From positions 62,001-126,000 of the forward strand of contig NZ_BQHW01000018.1 of assembly GCF_021602025.1 (NCBI RefSeq): a stretch of DNA of 64,000 bases, in the 5' to 3' direction. Under the pieces are notes generated by a model. The model saw only the letters and a list, made by a program, of their open reading frames with translations, did not search any database and was not told the origin of the DNA. Positions 30,556 through 39,839 of the stretch are shown here, piece after piece; position 1 is the stretch's first letter, and the number at the start of each line of letters is the position of its first letter. This DNA comes from Pseudomonas ceruminis (GTDB lineage: Bacteria > Pseudomonadota > Gammaproteobacteria > Pseudomonadales > Pseudomonadaceae). A program made the position numbers and the translations under genes.

Positions 30556-30891
30556 TTAAGCGGTTGCGAGCGTTAGATGCCCGATCGGCTCGGCTGCTGG
30601 CCGTACCTTGATTTCGATGTCGTAGCCGAGGCGATTCAGACAATCCATCAGCTTGCGTTCGGATAGATTGGTGAAGTCGCCGCGCATCATGCCCGACACC
30701 TTCGGTTGCGGGATGCCCATGCGTTTGGCCGCCGCTTGTTGAGTCAGCCCAAGGGCGCGCATGGCCCTCCTGATCTCGACCACCAGGCCGGTCTTGATCT
30801 TGAGCTTTTCAGCGTCAGGCAGTCCAAGGTCGGCAAAGACGTTGCCCGAGCTGCGCTGAACCTCGACGCCTTCAATGATTCGTTTTTGCAT
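30556..30891 (-). CDS. XRE-type antitoxin (HTH_37-like)
   Basis: The 111-residue protein has a Cro/CI helix-turn-helix (LTQQAAAKRMGIPQPKVSGM) followed by a short beta-like tail. It is the expected partner of gp49-like toxins: it should bind the toxin and repress the operon. Its start overlaps the toxin gene's end by 20 bases. The toxin comes first, the reverse order typical of the HigBA-like group. Confidence 0.85.
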   Translation of the reverse strand: MQKRIIEGVEVQRSSGNVFADLGLPDAEKLKIKTGLVVEIRRAMRALGLTQQAAAKRMGIPQPKVSGMMRGDFTNLSERKLMDCLNRLGYDIEIKVRPAAEPIGHLTLATA

Positions 30892-31249
30892 TTCGTAGCT
30901 CCTGTGCCAATACCTCGGCCACCTTCAGCCGAGCGCGGATGATGTCCATGTCGGCCTTTGGCGTGGCGATTCCGCTCTTGCTCTTCTTCTGGAAGCAGTG
31001 CAGGACGAACACCGCTTCCGCAAACTTGACCGTGTATACCGCTCGATAGGTGCCGCCGGCATCGTCTTCGACGACCTCCAGCACGCCGGCACCACCGAAC
31101 CCCTTGAGCACCTTTGCTGCGTCATCCTGATCGCCTATCTGCGCCAACGAGAGCGCGTAACCGAAACGGCGACGCACGTCGGACGGCAACGCCATCAAAT
31201 CCTTGTGGCTGCTCGCGATCCATTCGAGCGGTTTTTCTTTGTTTGTCAT
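30872..31249 (-). CDS. Gp49/RelE-superfamily toxin (HigB-like)
   Basis: The 125-residue protein matches the phage Gp49-like branch of RelE/ParE toxins: LMALPSDVRRRFGYAL, then the YRAVYTVKFAEAVFVLHCFQ strand region and KKSKSGIATPKADMDI. Such toxins are ribosome-associated mRNA interferases. Placement of toxin-antitoxin pairs beside tnpR and res is known for several Tn3-family lineages. It is transcribed divergently from tnpR. Confidence 0.85.
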   Translation of the reverse strand: MTNKEKPLEWIASSHKDLMALPSDVRRRFGYALSLAQIGDQDDAAKVLKGFGGAGVLEVVEDDAGGTYRAVYTVKFAEAVFVLHCFQKKSKSGIATPKADMDIIRARLKVAEVLAQELRNAKTNH

Positions 31250-31440
31250 GACGGAATTTTATACCTGTTCAGGTAATGATGTAAACGCGGCAACCTCAAG
31301 GAGGTGTCGTAAAACATTTGTTTTGCGACAGGCTGTCAGCCGCCGCTGTGCTACCTGTGCAACACCCCCTCAAAAATGTACGGAAAACTCTATCGCTATT
31401 CACTATTATGCGGAAACCTGTTTTTGATGGTTATCCGCCT
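31250..31440. promoter_or_regulatory. Divergent promoter and likely res site region
   Basis: This 191-bp gap between the toxin gene and tnpR contains several short inverted repeats (for example TACCTGTTCAGGTA at 31262-31275). It is where a resolvase recombination site and both promoters are expected. Individual resolvase subsites were not resolved. Confidence 0.5.
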
Positions 31441-32043
31441 ATGTTGGTTGGCTACATGCGCGTGTCGTCGGACTCCGACCGCCAGAGCACGGACTTGCAG
31501 CGCGACGCGCTGCTCGCCGCCGGCGTCGATCCGCGTCACCTGTTTGAGGATCGTGCCTCTGGCGCGAAGGATGACCGTGCCGGCTTGGCGCGGGCGCTTG
31601 AGTTCGTTCGAGCCGGCGATGTGCTGGTGGTGTGGAAACTCGACCGGCTCGGTCGCTCGCTGTCGCACCTGCTCGCCATTGTGACTTCGCTCAAGGACAA
31701 GCGGGTGGCGTTCCGCTCGCTGACAGAGAACCTGGACACTACGACGCCCTCGGGCGAATTCCTGTTCCAGGTGTTCGGTGCGCTCGCGCAGTACGAGCGC
31801 GCCTTGATTCAGGAGCGCGTCGTCGCGGGCTTGGCCGCCGCACGCAAACGCGGCCGGATCGGCGGCCGGCCGCAGGCGATCACTGGTGAGAAGCTGGACG
31901 CCATCGTCGCCGCGCTCGATGGCGGCATGTCTAAGGCGGCGGTGTGCCGCAACTTCAATGTCAAGCGCACTACGTTGATCGAAACATTGACGCGAGCAGG
32001 TTGGCGTGGTGCGGGAAGGACGGTCGATGAGCAACAAGAATAA
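31441..32043 (+). CDS. tnpR: Serine resolvase TnpR
   Basis: The ATG at 31441 gives the standard N-terminus MLVGYMRVSSDSDRQ, with the catalytic Ser in RVSSD. Further resolvase motifs are VWKLDRLGRSL and QYERALIQERV, and a C-terminal Hin-type HTH (SKAAVCRNFNVKRTTLIE). It resolves cointegrates at res. Length (200 aa) fits the family. It overlaps tnpA by 17 bases. Confidence 0.9.
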   Translation: MLVGYMRVSSDSDRQSTDLQRDALLAAGVDPRHLFEDRASGAKDDRAGLARALEFVRAGDVLVVWKLDRLGRSLSHLLAIVTSLKDKRVAFRSLTENLDTTTPSGEFLFQVFGALAQYERALIQERVVAGLAAARKRGRIGGRPQAITGEKLDAIVAALDGGMSKAAVCRNFNVKRTTLIETLTRAGWRGAGRTVDEQQE

Positions 32044-35000
32044 GCTACTCACCGTCTTTTCTGACGCAGAGCAGGAAGCCTTGTACGGCCTACCGGACTT
32101 CGACGATGCTCAGCGGCTGGAATACCTGGCGTTGACCGAATCTGAACTGGCGTTCGCCAGCAGCCGGCCTAGCCTGCAGGCCCAAGTCTATTGCGTCTTG
32201 CAGATCGGCTACTTCAAGGCCAAGCATGCTTTCTTCCGCTTCGATTGGCATGAGGTCGAGGACGATTGCGCCTTCGTGCTGAGTCGCTATTTCCACGGCG
32301 AAGCGTTCGAACGCAAGGCGATCACCAAGCATGAGCACTACAGCCAGAGGGGTCAGATCGCCGAACTGTTCGGCTACCGGTCGTGGGCGGCTAGCTTCCT
32401 GCCGCAACTGGCACAGCAGGCTGAACAGATCGTGCGGCGCGACGTAATGCCAGGATTCGTGGCCGCCGAACTGATCGTTTGGCTCAGCGAGCACAAAATC
32501 ATCCGGCCCGGCCACACCACCTTACAAGAGCTGGTCAGTGAAGCCCTGTCCACCGAACGCAGGCGCTTGGGCGGCTTGCTGGCAGAAGTGTTGGACGAAT
32601 CGGCCAAAGCTGCGCTGGGCCAGCTCCTGGTGCGTGACGACACCCTGTCTCAACTGGCAGCGCTCAAGCAGGACGCTAAAGATTTCGGCTGGCGTCAGAT
32701 GGCAGGGGAGCGCGAGAAGCGCGCCACGCTGAAGTCCTTGCACGGGATCGCCAAGGCGCTGCTGCCCAAGCTCGGCATCTCGCAGCAGAACCTGCTGTAC
32801 TACGCGAGCCTGGCGAACTTCTATACCGTCCATGACCTGCGCCACCTGAAGGCGGAGCAGACCCGGCTCTACCTGCTGTGCTATGCCTGGGTACGTTACC
32901 GGCAGCTCACCGACAACCTGGTCGACGCGATGGCCTTCCACATGAAAAAACTTGAGGACGAGAGCCGCACGGGTGCGAAACAGTCCTTTGTCGCCGAACA
33001 GCTGCGACGCCATCAGGAAACGCCGCAGGTTGGCCGCCTGCTGTCGCTGTACGTGGACGACAGCGTGGCCGATCCGACGCCGTTCGGCGAGGTGCGCCAA
33101 CGCGCCTACAAAATCATGTCCAGGGAATTGCTGCAAAACACGGCGCAGCGCATGAGCGTCAAGCCACTGAACAAACTGGCGCTGCACTGGCAGGCGGTGG
33201 ACGGCCTGGCCGAACGCATTCGACGCCATCTACGGCCGCTGTACGTCGCGCTCGACTTCGCCGGCACGGCCCCCGATAACCCATGGCTCGCGGCGCTGAC
33301 TTGGGCCAAGAGCGTGTTCGCCAAGCAGCAGCGCCTATCACAACGGCCACTCGACGAATGTCCGGCGGCAACGCTGCCGAAACGCTTGCGTCCGTACCTG
33401 CTGATGTTCGATGCCGAAGGCACGCCGACAGGCCTGCATGCCGATCGTTACGAATTCTGGCTTTACCGTCAGGTCAGGAAACGCTTCCAGGCGGGCGAGC
33501 TCTACATTGACGACAGCTTGCAGCACCGGCATTTGTCCGACGAGTTGGTTTCGATGGACGAGAAAGCCGCCGTGCTCGCGCAGATGGACATCCCCTTCCT
33601 GCGGCAGCCGGTCAGTGCCCAGCTCGATGCACTGGCGGCCGAGTTGCGTGCGCAATGGGTGGCGTTCAATCGCGAGCTGAAACAGGGCAAGCTGACGCAC
33701 CTGGAATACGACAAGGACACGCAGAGACTGACCTGGCGCAAGCCCAAGGGGGAGAACCAGAAGGCGCGCGAGCAAGCTCTCTACGAGCAACTGCCATACT
33801 GCGATGTCGCCGACGTGTTTCGCTTCGTCAACGGCCAGTGCCAGTTCCTGTCGGCGCTGACACCATTGCAGCCACGCTATGCGAAGAAGGTAGCCGACGC
33901 CGACAGTCTGATGGCGGTGATCATTGCCCAAGCCATGAACCACGGCAACCAGGTTATGGCACGTACCAGCGACATCCCGTACCACGTCCTGGAGAGTACC
34001 TACCAGCAGTACCTGCGCCAGGCGACGCTACATGTGGCCAACGATTGCATCAGCAACGCCATCGCCGCACTGCCGATCTTCCCGCATTACTCGTTCGACC
34101 TCGATTCGTTGTACGGTGCCGTTGATGGGCAGAAATTCGGCGTCGAGCGACCAACTGTGAAGGCGCGCTACTCGCGCAAATATTTCGGCCGCGGCAAGGG
34201 CGTCGTCGCCTACACGCTGCTGTGCAATCACGTGCCGTTGAACGGCTACCTGATAGGCGCACACGAGTACGAGGCTCACCACGTGTTCGACATCTGGTAC
34301 CGCAACACGTCGGACATCGTGCCGAGCGCGATCACCGGCGACATGCACAGCATCAACAAGGCCAACTTCGCCATCCTGCACTGGTTCGGACTTCGTTTCG
34401 AGCCGCGCTTCACCGACCTCGACGACCAGTTGCAGGAGCTGTATTGCGCCGATGATCTGGCATTGTACGAGAAATGCCTGATCCGGCCGGCTGGCCAGAT
34501 CGACCGGCAACTCATCGTCGGTGAGAAGGCGAACATCGACCGAATCGTCGCCACACTGGGCCTGAAGGAAATGACGCAGGGCACGCTGATCCGCAAGCTG
34601 TGCACCTATACGGCGCCGAACCCGACGCGGCGCGCAATCTTCGAGTTCGACAAGCTCATCCGCAGTATCTACACACTGCGCTACCTGCGCGACCCGCAAC
34701 TGGAGCGTAATGTTCACCGCTCGCAGAACCGCATTGAGTCCTATCACCAGCTACGCTCGACCATCGCCCAAGTCGGTGGGAAGAAGGAATTGACCGGCCG
34801 CACCGACATCGAAATCGAGATCAGCAACCAGTGCGCCAGGCTGATCGGCAACGCGATCATCTTCTACAACTCGGCGATCCTGTCCCTGCTGCTGACGAAG
34901 TACGAGGCAGCTGGCAATGCCAAGGCGCTGGCGTTGATCACGCAGATGTCGCCAGCGGCCTGGCGGCACATCCTGCTGAACGGGCATTACACCTTCCAGA

Positions 35001-35056
35001 CTGACGGCAAGTTCATCGACCTGGATGCGCTCGTGGCGGGACTGGAGCTGGGCTGA
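32027..35056 (+). CDS. tnpA: Tn3-family transposase TnpA
   Basis: The ATG at 32027 (MSNKNKLLTVF) lies inside the end of tnpR. The 1009-residue length is normal for Tn3 transposases. DDE-type catalytic regions are visible as VDGQKFGVE, ITGDMHSINKANF and RSQNRIESYHQL. The gene ends within the right terminal repeat. It catalyses replicative transposition of the 27931-35088 unit. Confidence 0.92.
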   Translation: MSNKNKLLTVFSDAEQEALYGLPDFDDAQRLEYLALTESELAFASSRPSLQAQVYCVLQIGYFKAKHAFFRFDWHEVEDDCAFVLSRYFHGEAFERKAITKHEHYSQRGQIAELFGYRSWAASFLPQLAQQAEQIVRRDVMPGFVAAELIVWLSEHKIIRPGHTTLQELVSEALSTERRRLGGLLAEVLDESAKAALGQLLVRDDTLSQLAALKQDAKDFGWRQMAGEREKRATLKSLHGIAKALLPKLGISQQNLLYYASLANFYTVHDLRHLKAEQTRLYLLCYAWVRYRQLTDNLVDAMAFHMKKLEDESRTGAKQSFVAEQLRRHQETPQVGRLLSLYVDDSVADPTPFGEVRQRAYKIMSRELLQNTAQRMSVKPLNKLALHWQAVDGLAERIRRHLRPLYVALDFAGTAPDNPWLAALTWAKSVFAKQQRLSQRPLDECPAATLPKRLRPYLLMFDAEGTPTGLHADRYEFWLYRQVRKRFQAGELYIDDSLQHRHLSDELVSMDEKAAVLAQMDIPFLRQPVSAQLDALAAELRAQWVAFNRELKQGKLTHLEYDKDTQRLTWRKPKGENQKAREQALYEQLPYCDVADVFRFVNGQCQFLSALTPLQPRYAKKVADADSLMAVIIAQAMNHGNQVMARTSDIPYHVLESTYQQYLRQATLHVANDCISNAIAALPIFPHYSFDLDSLYGAVDGQKFGVERPTVKARYSRKYFGRGKGVVAYTLLCNHVPLNGYLIGAHEYEAHHVFDIWYRNTSDIVPSAITGDMHSINKANFAILHWFGLRFEPRFTDLDDQLQELYCADDLALYEKCLIRPAGQIDRQLIVGEKANIDRIVATLGLKEMTQGTLIRKLCTYTAPNPTRRAIFEFDKLIRSIYTLRYLRDPQLERNVHRSQNRIESYHQLRSTIAQVGGKKELTGRTDIEIEISNQCARLIGNAIIFYNSAILSLLLTKYEAAGNAKALALITQMSPAAWRHILLNGHYTFQTDGKFIDLDALVAGLELG

Positions 35057-35088
35057 CGGAAATTTCTGGGATTCCGGCGTACAACCCC
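35051..35088 (-). repeat. Tn3 right terminal inverted repeat
   Basis: Reverse complement starts GGGGTTGTACGCCGG; four mismatches to the left repeat. It includes the tnpA stop. Confidence 0.85.
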
Positions 35089-35126
35089 ATCATTCGGGCC
35101 GGGCATCCGCCGCAGATGAGCGATCA

Positions 35127-35804
35127 ATGAGCAACCCCTACCCTATTCAAACCCTCAATCACTCTTACCTGGGCAGTGGCATCTACGAGTTGCTGCGCGA
35201 GGCACTGATCACCGGGCGTTTCCAGCCCGATGACCGCCTGCGCATCCGCGACCTGGCCGAACAACTGGGCACCAGCGTCACACCGGTGCGCGACGCGATC
35301 CTGCAACTGGCCAAGGAACAGGCGCTGATCCTCAAGACCCCGCGTGACATCCGCGTACCCATCCTCACCGCCGCGCAATACGGCGAGATCCGCAGCATCC
35401 GCCTGGCGCTTGAAGGCCTGGCTGCGGAGACGGCCGCCGCGCTGGTGACCGACAGCGAACTCGCAGACCTGCAAGCCTGCATCGAAAACAACATCGCCGC
35501 GATCAACGCCCAGGACTTGCAAGCCGCTCTCAAGTGCAATCAGCAATTTCACTACGCGCTGACCACCATCGCGCGCATGCCGGTGCTGGCGGGTTTGCTC
35601 GATAGCCTGTGGATGCGCACCGGCCCACTGATCGCCCGTGCCTATGGCAACTTCAACGAGCGCATGGCCATCGACCATCACTGGGAAGTGCTCGACGCAC
35701 TCAAGCGCCGCGATGGCGCGGCGGCACGGGCGGCCATCTGCCGTGACATTCTCGATGGCAACGAGAAGATGCTCGAGTACATCGAGATGGCGCAGGCGGA
35801 CTGA
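35127..35804 (+). CDS. GntR-family (FadR/FCD subfamily) transcriptional regulator
   Basis: The protein has an N-terminal winged HTH (DRLRIRDLAEQLGTSVTPVRDA, about residues 38-60) and a C-terminal helical FCD ligand domain with the metal-type His pattern (QQFHYAL, DHHWEVLDAL). Such regulators usually control carboxylate or amino-acid catabolism. The start is ATG 35127, after the transposon end. It probably belonged to the chromosomal locus that also holds the TetR and isochorismatase genes. Confidence 0.85.
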   Translation: MSNPYPIQTLNHSYLGSGIYELLREALITGRFQPDDRLRIRDLAEQLGTSVTPVRDAILQLAKEQALILKTPRDIRVPILTAAQYGEIRSIRLALEGLAAETAAALVTDSELADLQACIENNIAAINAQDLQAALKCNQQFHYALTTIARMPVLAGLLDSLWMRTGPLIARAYGNFNERMAIDHHWEVLDALKRRDGAAARAAICRDILDGNEKMLEYIEMAQAD

Positions 35805-35835
35805 TTGGCAGTCAATTCGACTGTTGACGAAACAT

Positions 35836-35851
35836 AGATGACCAGTTAGTT
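35836..35851. promoter_or_regulatory. Candidate TetR operator upstream of the tetR gene
   Basis: AGATGACCAGTTAGTT lies 35 bases before the TetR ATG; its ATGACCAGT core is found again inverted at 36501-36511. Confidence 0.45.
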
Positions 35852-35885
35852 TATTAAAACTTTCTCATCACTGGATGTCTCTGTC

Positions 35886-36476
35886 ATGGCTCGCCCGGTC
35901 AACCTCGAAGTCAGATCCCGTTTGCTGTCGATTGGCCGCCAGGTGGTTCACAACCGTGGCTTCAACGGCTGCGGCGTCCAGGACATCACCGCCGCTGCCG
36001 AGATTCCCAAGGGCTCTTTCTACAACTACTTCGCCAGCAAGGAAGACTTCGCGGCAGAGATCCTCGAGGAATACTGGACCTCGATCGAAACCCGCCACGG
36101 GCCGATCTTCTACGACGCCCGGGTCAAGCCGCTGGAGCGCATCGGCCAGTTCTTCCAGGCCCTGGTGCTCGAGCACGGCGAGCATGAATACAGCCTGGGT
36201 TGCCTGATTGGCAACCTGTCCCTGGAAATGTCCAATGGCAGCGAACAAACCCGCAAGCGTCTGGCCGATGTGCTGGCGCGCTGGGAAGGTTTGCTCGCGA
36301 GCTGCCTGCGTGAAGCGCAGCAGCGCCGCGAACTCTCTGAAACTCACGACGCCGAAGCGCTGGCCAGTGTCATCGTCGAAGGCTGGGAAGGTGCGGTCAT
36401 GCGCGGCAAGGTCCTGCGCGACGGTGCACCTCTGCAGCGTTTCGTATCGATGGTCTTGCCTCGGCTATTGGAGTGA
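35886..36476 (+). CDS. TetR/AcrR-family transcriptional repressor
   Basis: The N-terminal HTH (VQDITAAAEIPKGSFYNYFASKEDF, residues 35-59) is typical. The C-terminal domain has the form seen in regulators of electrophile- or solvent-response genes (EYSLGCLIGNLSLEMS). It probably represses itself and the downstream isochorismatase-like gene, since similar half-sites stand before both. The 196-residue length fits the family. Confidence 0.85.
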   Translation: MARPVNLEVRSRLLSIGRQVVHNRGFNGCGVQDITAAAEIPKGSFYNYFASKEDFAAEILEEYWTSIETRHGPIFYDARVKPLERIGQFFQALVLEHGEHEYSLGCLIGNLSLEMSNGSEQTRKRLADVLARWEGLLASCLREAQQRRELSETHDAEALASVIVEGWEGAVMRGKVLRDGAPLQRFVSMVLPRLLE

Positions 36477-36495
36477 GTTTTTTTTCCTCATTAAT

Positions 36496-36512
36496 AAGAC
36501 GACTGGTCATTT
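36496..36512. promoter_or_regulatory. Candidate TetR operator before the hydrolase gene
   Basis: AAGACGACTGGTCATTT carries the inverted ACTGGTCAT core of the site at 35836 and lies 55 bases before the ATG at 36567. Confidence 0.45.
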
Positions 36513-36566
36513 ATATAAAGCAACATTCACGTCTCATCCACGCAAGCATCCAAGAGGTAAATCGTC

Positions 36567-37268
36567 ATGAGCCATCTGTACGCCGACCCCGCCGAACCCG
36601 CACTGCCTGCCACTGGTTTCAAGCTCGACCTGAGCAAAGCCGCCCTGGTGGTCATCGACCCACAGAACGACTTCCTCAGCCCTGCCGGCGCCAGTTGGGC
36701 GGTGTTCGGTGAGAGCATCGTCGAGAACAACACCGTCGAAAACCTGGAAAAACTGTTCAAGGCCTTCAAGGCTCACGACCTGCCCGTGGCCGTGTCGCCA
36801 CACTATTACTACCCGCACGACCACGACTGGCATTTTGGCGGTCCGCTGGAAAAGGTCATGCACAGCATCTGCATGTTCGATCGCAAGGGACCGAACACCC
36901 TGGAAAACTTCGAAGGCTCCGGCGCCGATTTCCTCGAGATCTACAAGCCGTACATTCTCGACGGCGAGACCATCATCGCCTCGCCGCACAAGGTCTACGG
37001 CCCGGAAACCAACGACCTGGCGCTGCAATTGCGCAAGAAAGGCGTGTCGCAGATCATCCTCGCCGGCATGGCGGCCAACCTTTGCGTGGAATCACACCTG
37101 CGCGAACTGCTCGAACAGGGCTTTGAAATAGTCGTGGTACGCGACGCCACCGCCGGCCCGCGCCTGCCGGATGGCGACGGCTACCTGGCGGCCATCATCA
37201 ATTACCGCTTCCTCGCCCACGGGCTGTGGACCACCGAAGAGACTATCGCGCAACTGCAACCGGCTTGA
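36567..37268 (+). CDS. Isochorismatase-family cysteine hydrolase
   Basis: The 233-residue protein has the Asp of VIDPQNDF (Asp31), the Lys of SPHKVYGPETND (Lys142) and the nucleophile Cys173 in MAANLCVESH, the standard triad. Family members hydrolyse amides such as nicotinamide, biuret, N-carbamoylsarcosine or isochorismate. The exact substrate cannot be told. AAGAGGTAAATCGTC gives the ribosome site. It is likely TetR-controlled. Confidence 0.85.
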   Translation: MSHLYADPAEPALPATGFKLDLSKAALVVIDPQNDFLSPAGASWAVFGESIVENNTVENLEKLFKAFKAHDLPVAVSPHYYYPHDHDWHFGGPLEKVMHSICMFDRKGPNTLENFEGSGADFLEIYKPYILDGETIIASPHKVYGPETNDLALQLRKKGVSQIILAGMAANLCVESHLRELLEQGFEIVVVRDATAGPRLPDGDGYLAAIINYRFLAHGLWTTEETIAQLQPA

Positions 37269-37322
37269 TCGTGCCCGAGCGGCCGGGCATCGCGCCCCCC
37301 CGCTCTTTCTCGAGAACCCCCG

Positions 37323-37547
37323 ATGAAAATCCCCGCCCGTTATGAGCATTTCGTTTTCGGCGTCGTTCAATCCGGCCTGACCTGCGCGGTCGCGGCCGCC
37401 ATCGCCACCACACCCCATGCGCTCGACCTGGCCTTTGCCGGCCGCTGGTTGAACGCGTGGGCGCTGTCGTGGGTATCGATGTTGCCGGTGGTGGTGCTGG
37501 CGGCGCCGATGATTCGGCGCGTGGTGAGGCGGATGACGGTGGGCTGA
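37323..37547 (+). CDS. DUF2798 small membrane protein (74 aa)
   Basis: Two transmembrane helices (residues 10-32 and 42-62) with the FGVVQSGLTCAVAAAIA and WLNAWALSWVSMLP phrases of DUF2798. It is commonly found next to TetR-controlled hydrolase or NADPH-dependent enzyme genes. The function is unknown. Confidence 0.75.
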   Translation: MKIPARYEHFVFGVVQSGLTCAVAAAIATTPHALDLAFAGRWLNAWALSWVSMLPVVVLAAPMIRRVVRRMTVG

Positions 37548-37827
37548 ATGACTTGGCTATGACTCACCCAACACACCGCCATCGCGAGCATGCTCGCTCC
37601 TACCGGGGGCTTCGGGGCTGCTCGCGACAGGCGCGCAAGCCCGCACCCGACGCACGAAATACTGTGCCCGTTCGCATTTTCGCAATAAACCACTTTTCAT
37701 CCGCGCATTTGTAGCCGCTTCGTTCACGGACAAGCCGGTACATTAGACCTCCATGGTCCCGCAGAGCGACCGACAACAAAACCTACAGCTCGCCCAAGAA
37801 AATCTGCCAACCATTCGGAGTCTTTCC

Positions 37828-38577
37828 ATGAGCACATTGCGCACTACAGCTTTCCAACTCGCGAGTCTGGCCCTGTTCATCGGTAGCGCCACCCAGGCCA
37901 TGGCCGAGGACATCACGTTCGTATCCCAGGGCGGTGCTTATCAGGAAGCCCAGAGCAAGGCGATCCTGGAGCCTGCGGCGAAAAAGCTCGGTCTGACGCT
38001 CAAACAGGACAGCTCGCCCAAGGCCTACCCGATCATCAAGACCCAGGTCGAGAGCGGCAAGGTCACCTGGGACGTGGTGGACCTGCCCACTGGCGACTGC
38101 ATCCGTGGCGAAGCCGAAGGGCTGTTCGAGAAGCTCGACCTTGCGCTGATTCCCAATGCCGCGCAAATACCCGACAGCCTCAAGGACGAATACAGCGTCG
38201 GCTACATCAGCTACTCCACGGTGCTGGCGTATCGCACGGACGCGTTCAAAGGCGCGGACGTACCCAAGACCTGGGCCGACTTCTGGGACACCAAAAAATA
38301 CCCGGGCCAGCGCTCCCTACGTAACCTGCCACGTCCAACCCTGGAAATCGCGCTGCTGGCCGATGGCGTGCCGATGGACAAGCTCTATCCGCTGGACGTC
38401 GATCGCGCCTTCCGCAAGCTTGAGCAGATCAAGCCCGACATCGCCACCTGGTGGACGTCCGGCGGGCAGTCGGCGCAGCTGATCAGCGACGGCGAAGTGG
38501 ACATGATCCAGGCCTGGAACGGCCGTATCACCGCCGTACAGGGGTCGCCTCAGAAAACGGAAAATAAAGCACGCTAA
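37828..38577 (+). pseudogene. Spermidine/putrescine-type ABC substrate-binding protein, 3' truncated by Tn21-type repeat
   Basis: ATG 37828 starts a signal peptide (cut after QAMAE) and a PotD-like periplasmic domain (ITFVSQGGAYQEAQ, WDVVDLPTGDCI, WADFWDTKKYPG). About 238 native residues remain of the usual 340 or so. The last native bases are at 38540; the frame then runs into the transposon repeat and stops at 38577. The binding protein is therefore probably non-functional. Confidence 0.85.
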
Positions 38578-38578
38578 G
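38541..38578 (+). repeat. Tn21-type 38-bp terminal inverted repeat
   Basis: GGGGTCGCCTCAGAAAACGG continuing to ACGCTAAG is the well-known Tn21-subgroup terminal repeat with one or two changes (recollection). Confidence 0.85.
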
Positions 38579-38817
38579 CCGGTTGCAGCGGTCGTAGCGG
38601 CCTGAACTTGCCCGCGCCGATCTTGGCGCTGCTGCGCCAGAGGTAATCGCCGGTGAGGTTGATGTGCTCCCAACCGAGCGGCGACAGGTACTGCAACAGC
38701 GCGTCATCAACGGCATGGCCGTTGCCACGCAGCGCGTGCGCAGCCCGTTCCAGATAGACCGTGTTCCACAACACGACGGCAGCCGTTACCAGATTGAGGC
38801 CGCTAGCCCGGTAGCGC
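38574..38817 (-). pseudogene. 3' remnant of a Tn3-family tnpA
   Basis: About 80 C-terminal codons ([13 protein letters not shown]...NLTGDYLW) remain, ending at TAG 38574-38576 beside the terminal repeat. They align well with the end of the complete tnpA at 59062. The IS21 element at 38818 cuts off the rest. Confidence 0.85.
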
Positions 38818-39011
38818 TGTTGGCGCTGATGGAAAATTGACCCACCCTGCCGATTGAAATTTGACCCAGGGCGGATTGCTGATTTTGTTACCAGCAACTG
38901 TGGATAAGTCTACCAGCGCAGCTGCTGTTGCCCCCACTCCTTCGCTAGCCCAGTTCAGTTGTTTAAGACCTGCCACACGCAGCCATGTAGCAGGCCGTCG
39001 TCGCCATGAAA

Positions 39012-39839
39012 TCAGAACGGCTCATCGTCCTCCGGTTCCTGGCCGCCCTTACGCTTTCGCTCCCGTGATTTGATCTTGGCCTGGGCCGCCAAGCTGCTGT
39101 GTTGCAGGCGATAGGACTCGTTACCGGTTTCGACGATGTGGCAGTGGTGGGTCAGCCGATCCAGCAGGGCGGTGGTCATCTTGGCGTCGCCGAACACGCT
39201 CGACCATTCGGCGAAGCTCAGGTTGGTGGTGATCACCACGCTGGTGTGCTCGTACAGTTTGGACAGCAGGTGAAATAACAGCGCGCCACCGGCCTGACTG
39301 AAGGGCAGATACCCCAGCTCGTCGAGGATGACCAGATCCATGCGCAGCAGTGCCTGAGCGATCCGCCCGGCTTTGCCGTCGTGTTTTTCGCGCTCCAGCA
39401 GATTGACCAGATCGACCGTGGAGTAGAAGCGCACGCGCTTGCCATGCCGGGTGATGCCGGACACGGCCAGTGCGGTGGCCAGGTGGGTTTTGCCGGTGCC
39501 TGGGCCGCCGATCAGCACCACGTTCTGCGCGGTGTCGGTAAAGCTCAGATTGGCCAGCTCGCTGATCAAGCGAGCGTCGGCGCTGGAGGCGCTGAAGTCG
39601 AAGCCGGCCAGATCGCGGTGCATCGGCAGCTTGGCCATGTTCATCTGGTGGCTCACCGAGCGCATGGCACGATCCGTGTGCTCCTGTTCCAGCAGGTGTT
39701 CAAGCAACCACTTGGACGAGGCTGTGTTCGACTCACCCTGCACAGTTAACTCCGCCCAGGCAGTGGCCATGCCGTGCAGGCGCAGTTCCTTGAGTTCCGC
39801 CATCAAATCACGCATGACCGATCTCCTCGGTCTGGCCAC
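39012..39839 (-). CDS. istB: IS21 helper ATPase IstB
   Basis: DnaA/DnaC-type AAA+ ATPase with Walker [15 protein letters not shown] and Walker [13 protein letters not shown]. It assists IstA in target selection. 275 residues. It overlaps istA by 32 bases, as usual. Confidence 0.92.
   Translation of the reverse strand: MARPRRSVMRDLMAELKELRLHGMATAWAELTVQGESNTASSKWLLEHLLEQEHTDRAMRSVSHQMNMAKLPMHRDLAGFDFSASSADARLISELANLSFTDTAQNVVLIGGPGTGKTHLATALAVSGITRHGKRVRFYSTVDLVNLLEREKHDGKAGRIAQALLRMDLVILDELGYLPFSQAGGALLFHLLSKLYEHTSVVITTNLSFAEWSSVFGDAKMTTALLDRLTHHCHIVETGNESYRLQHSSLAAQAKIKSRERKRKGGQEPEDDEPF

Larger units (their letters stand above)
27931..35088. mobile_element. Tn3-family transposon with HD-GYP and toxin-antitoxin passengers
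   Basis: Terminal repeats of 38 bp at 27931-27968 and 35051-35088 match at 34 of 38 positions and begin GGGG. Between them lie tnpA, tnpR, a res/promoter region, a five-gene minus-strand operon with a toxin-antitoxin pair, and an HD-GYP gene. The flanking pentamers (ATGCA and ATCAT) do not match, so the present flanks are not a simple insertion site. Confidence 0.85.

Noticed and set aside
27931-35088. Simple insertion with a 5-bp target duplication
   Set aside because: ATGCA on the left and ATCAT on the right do not match.
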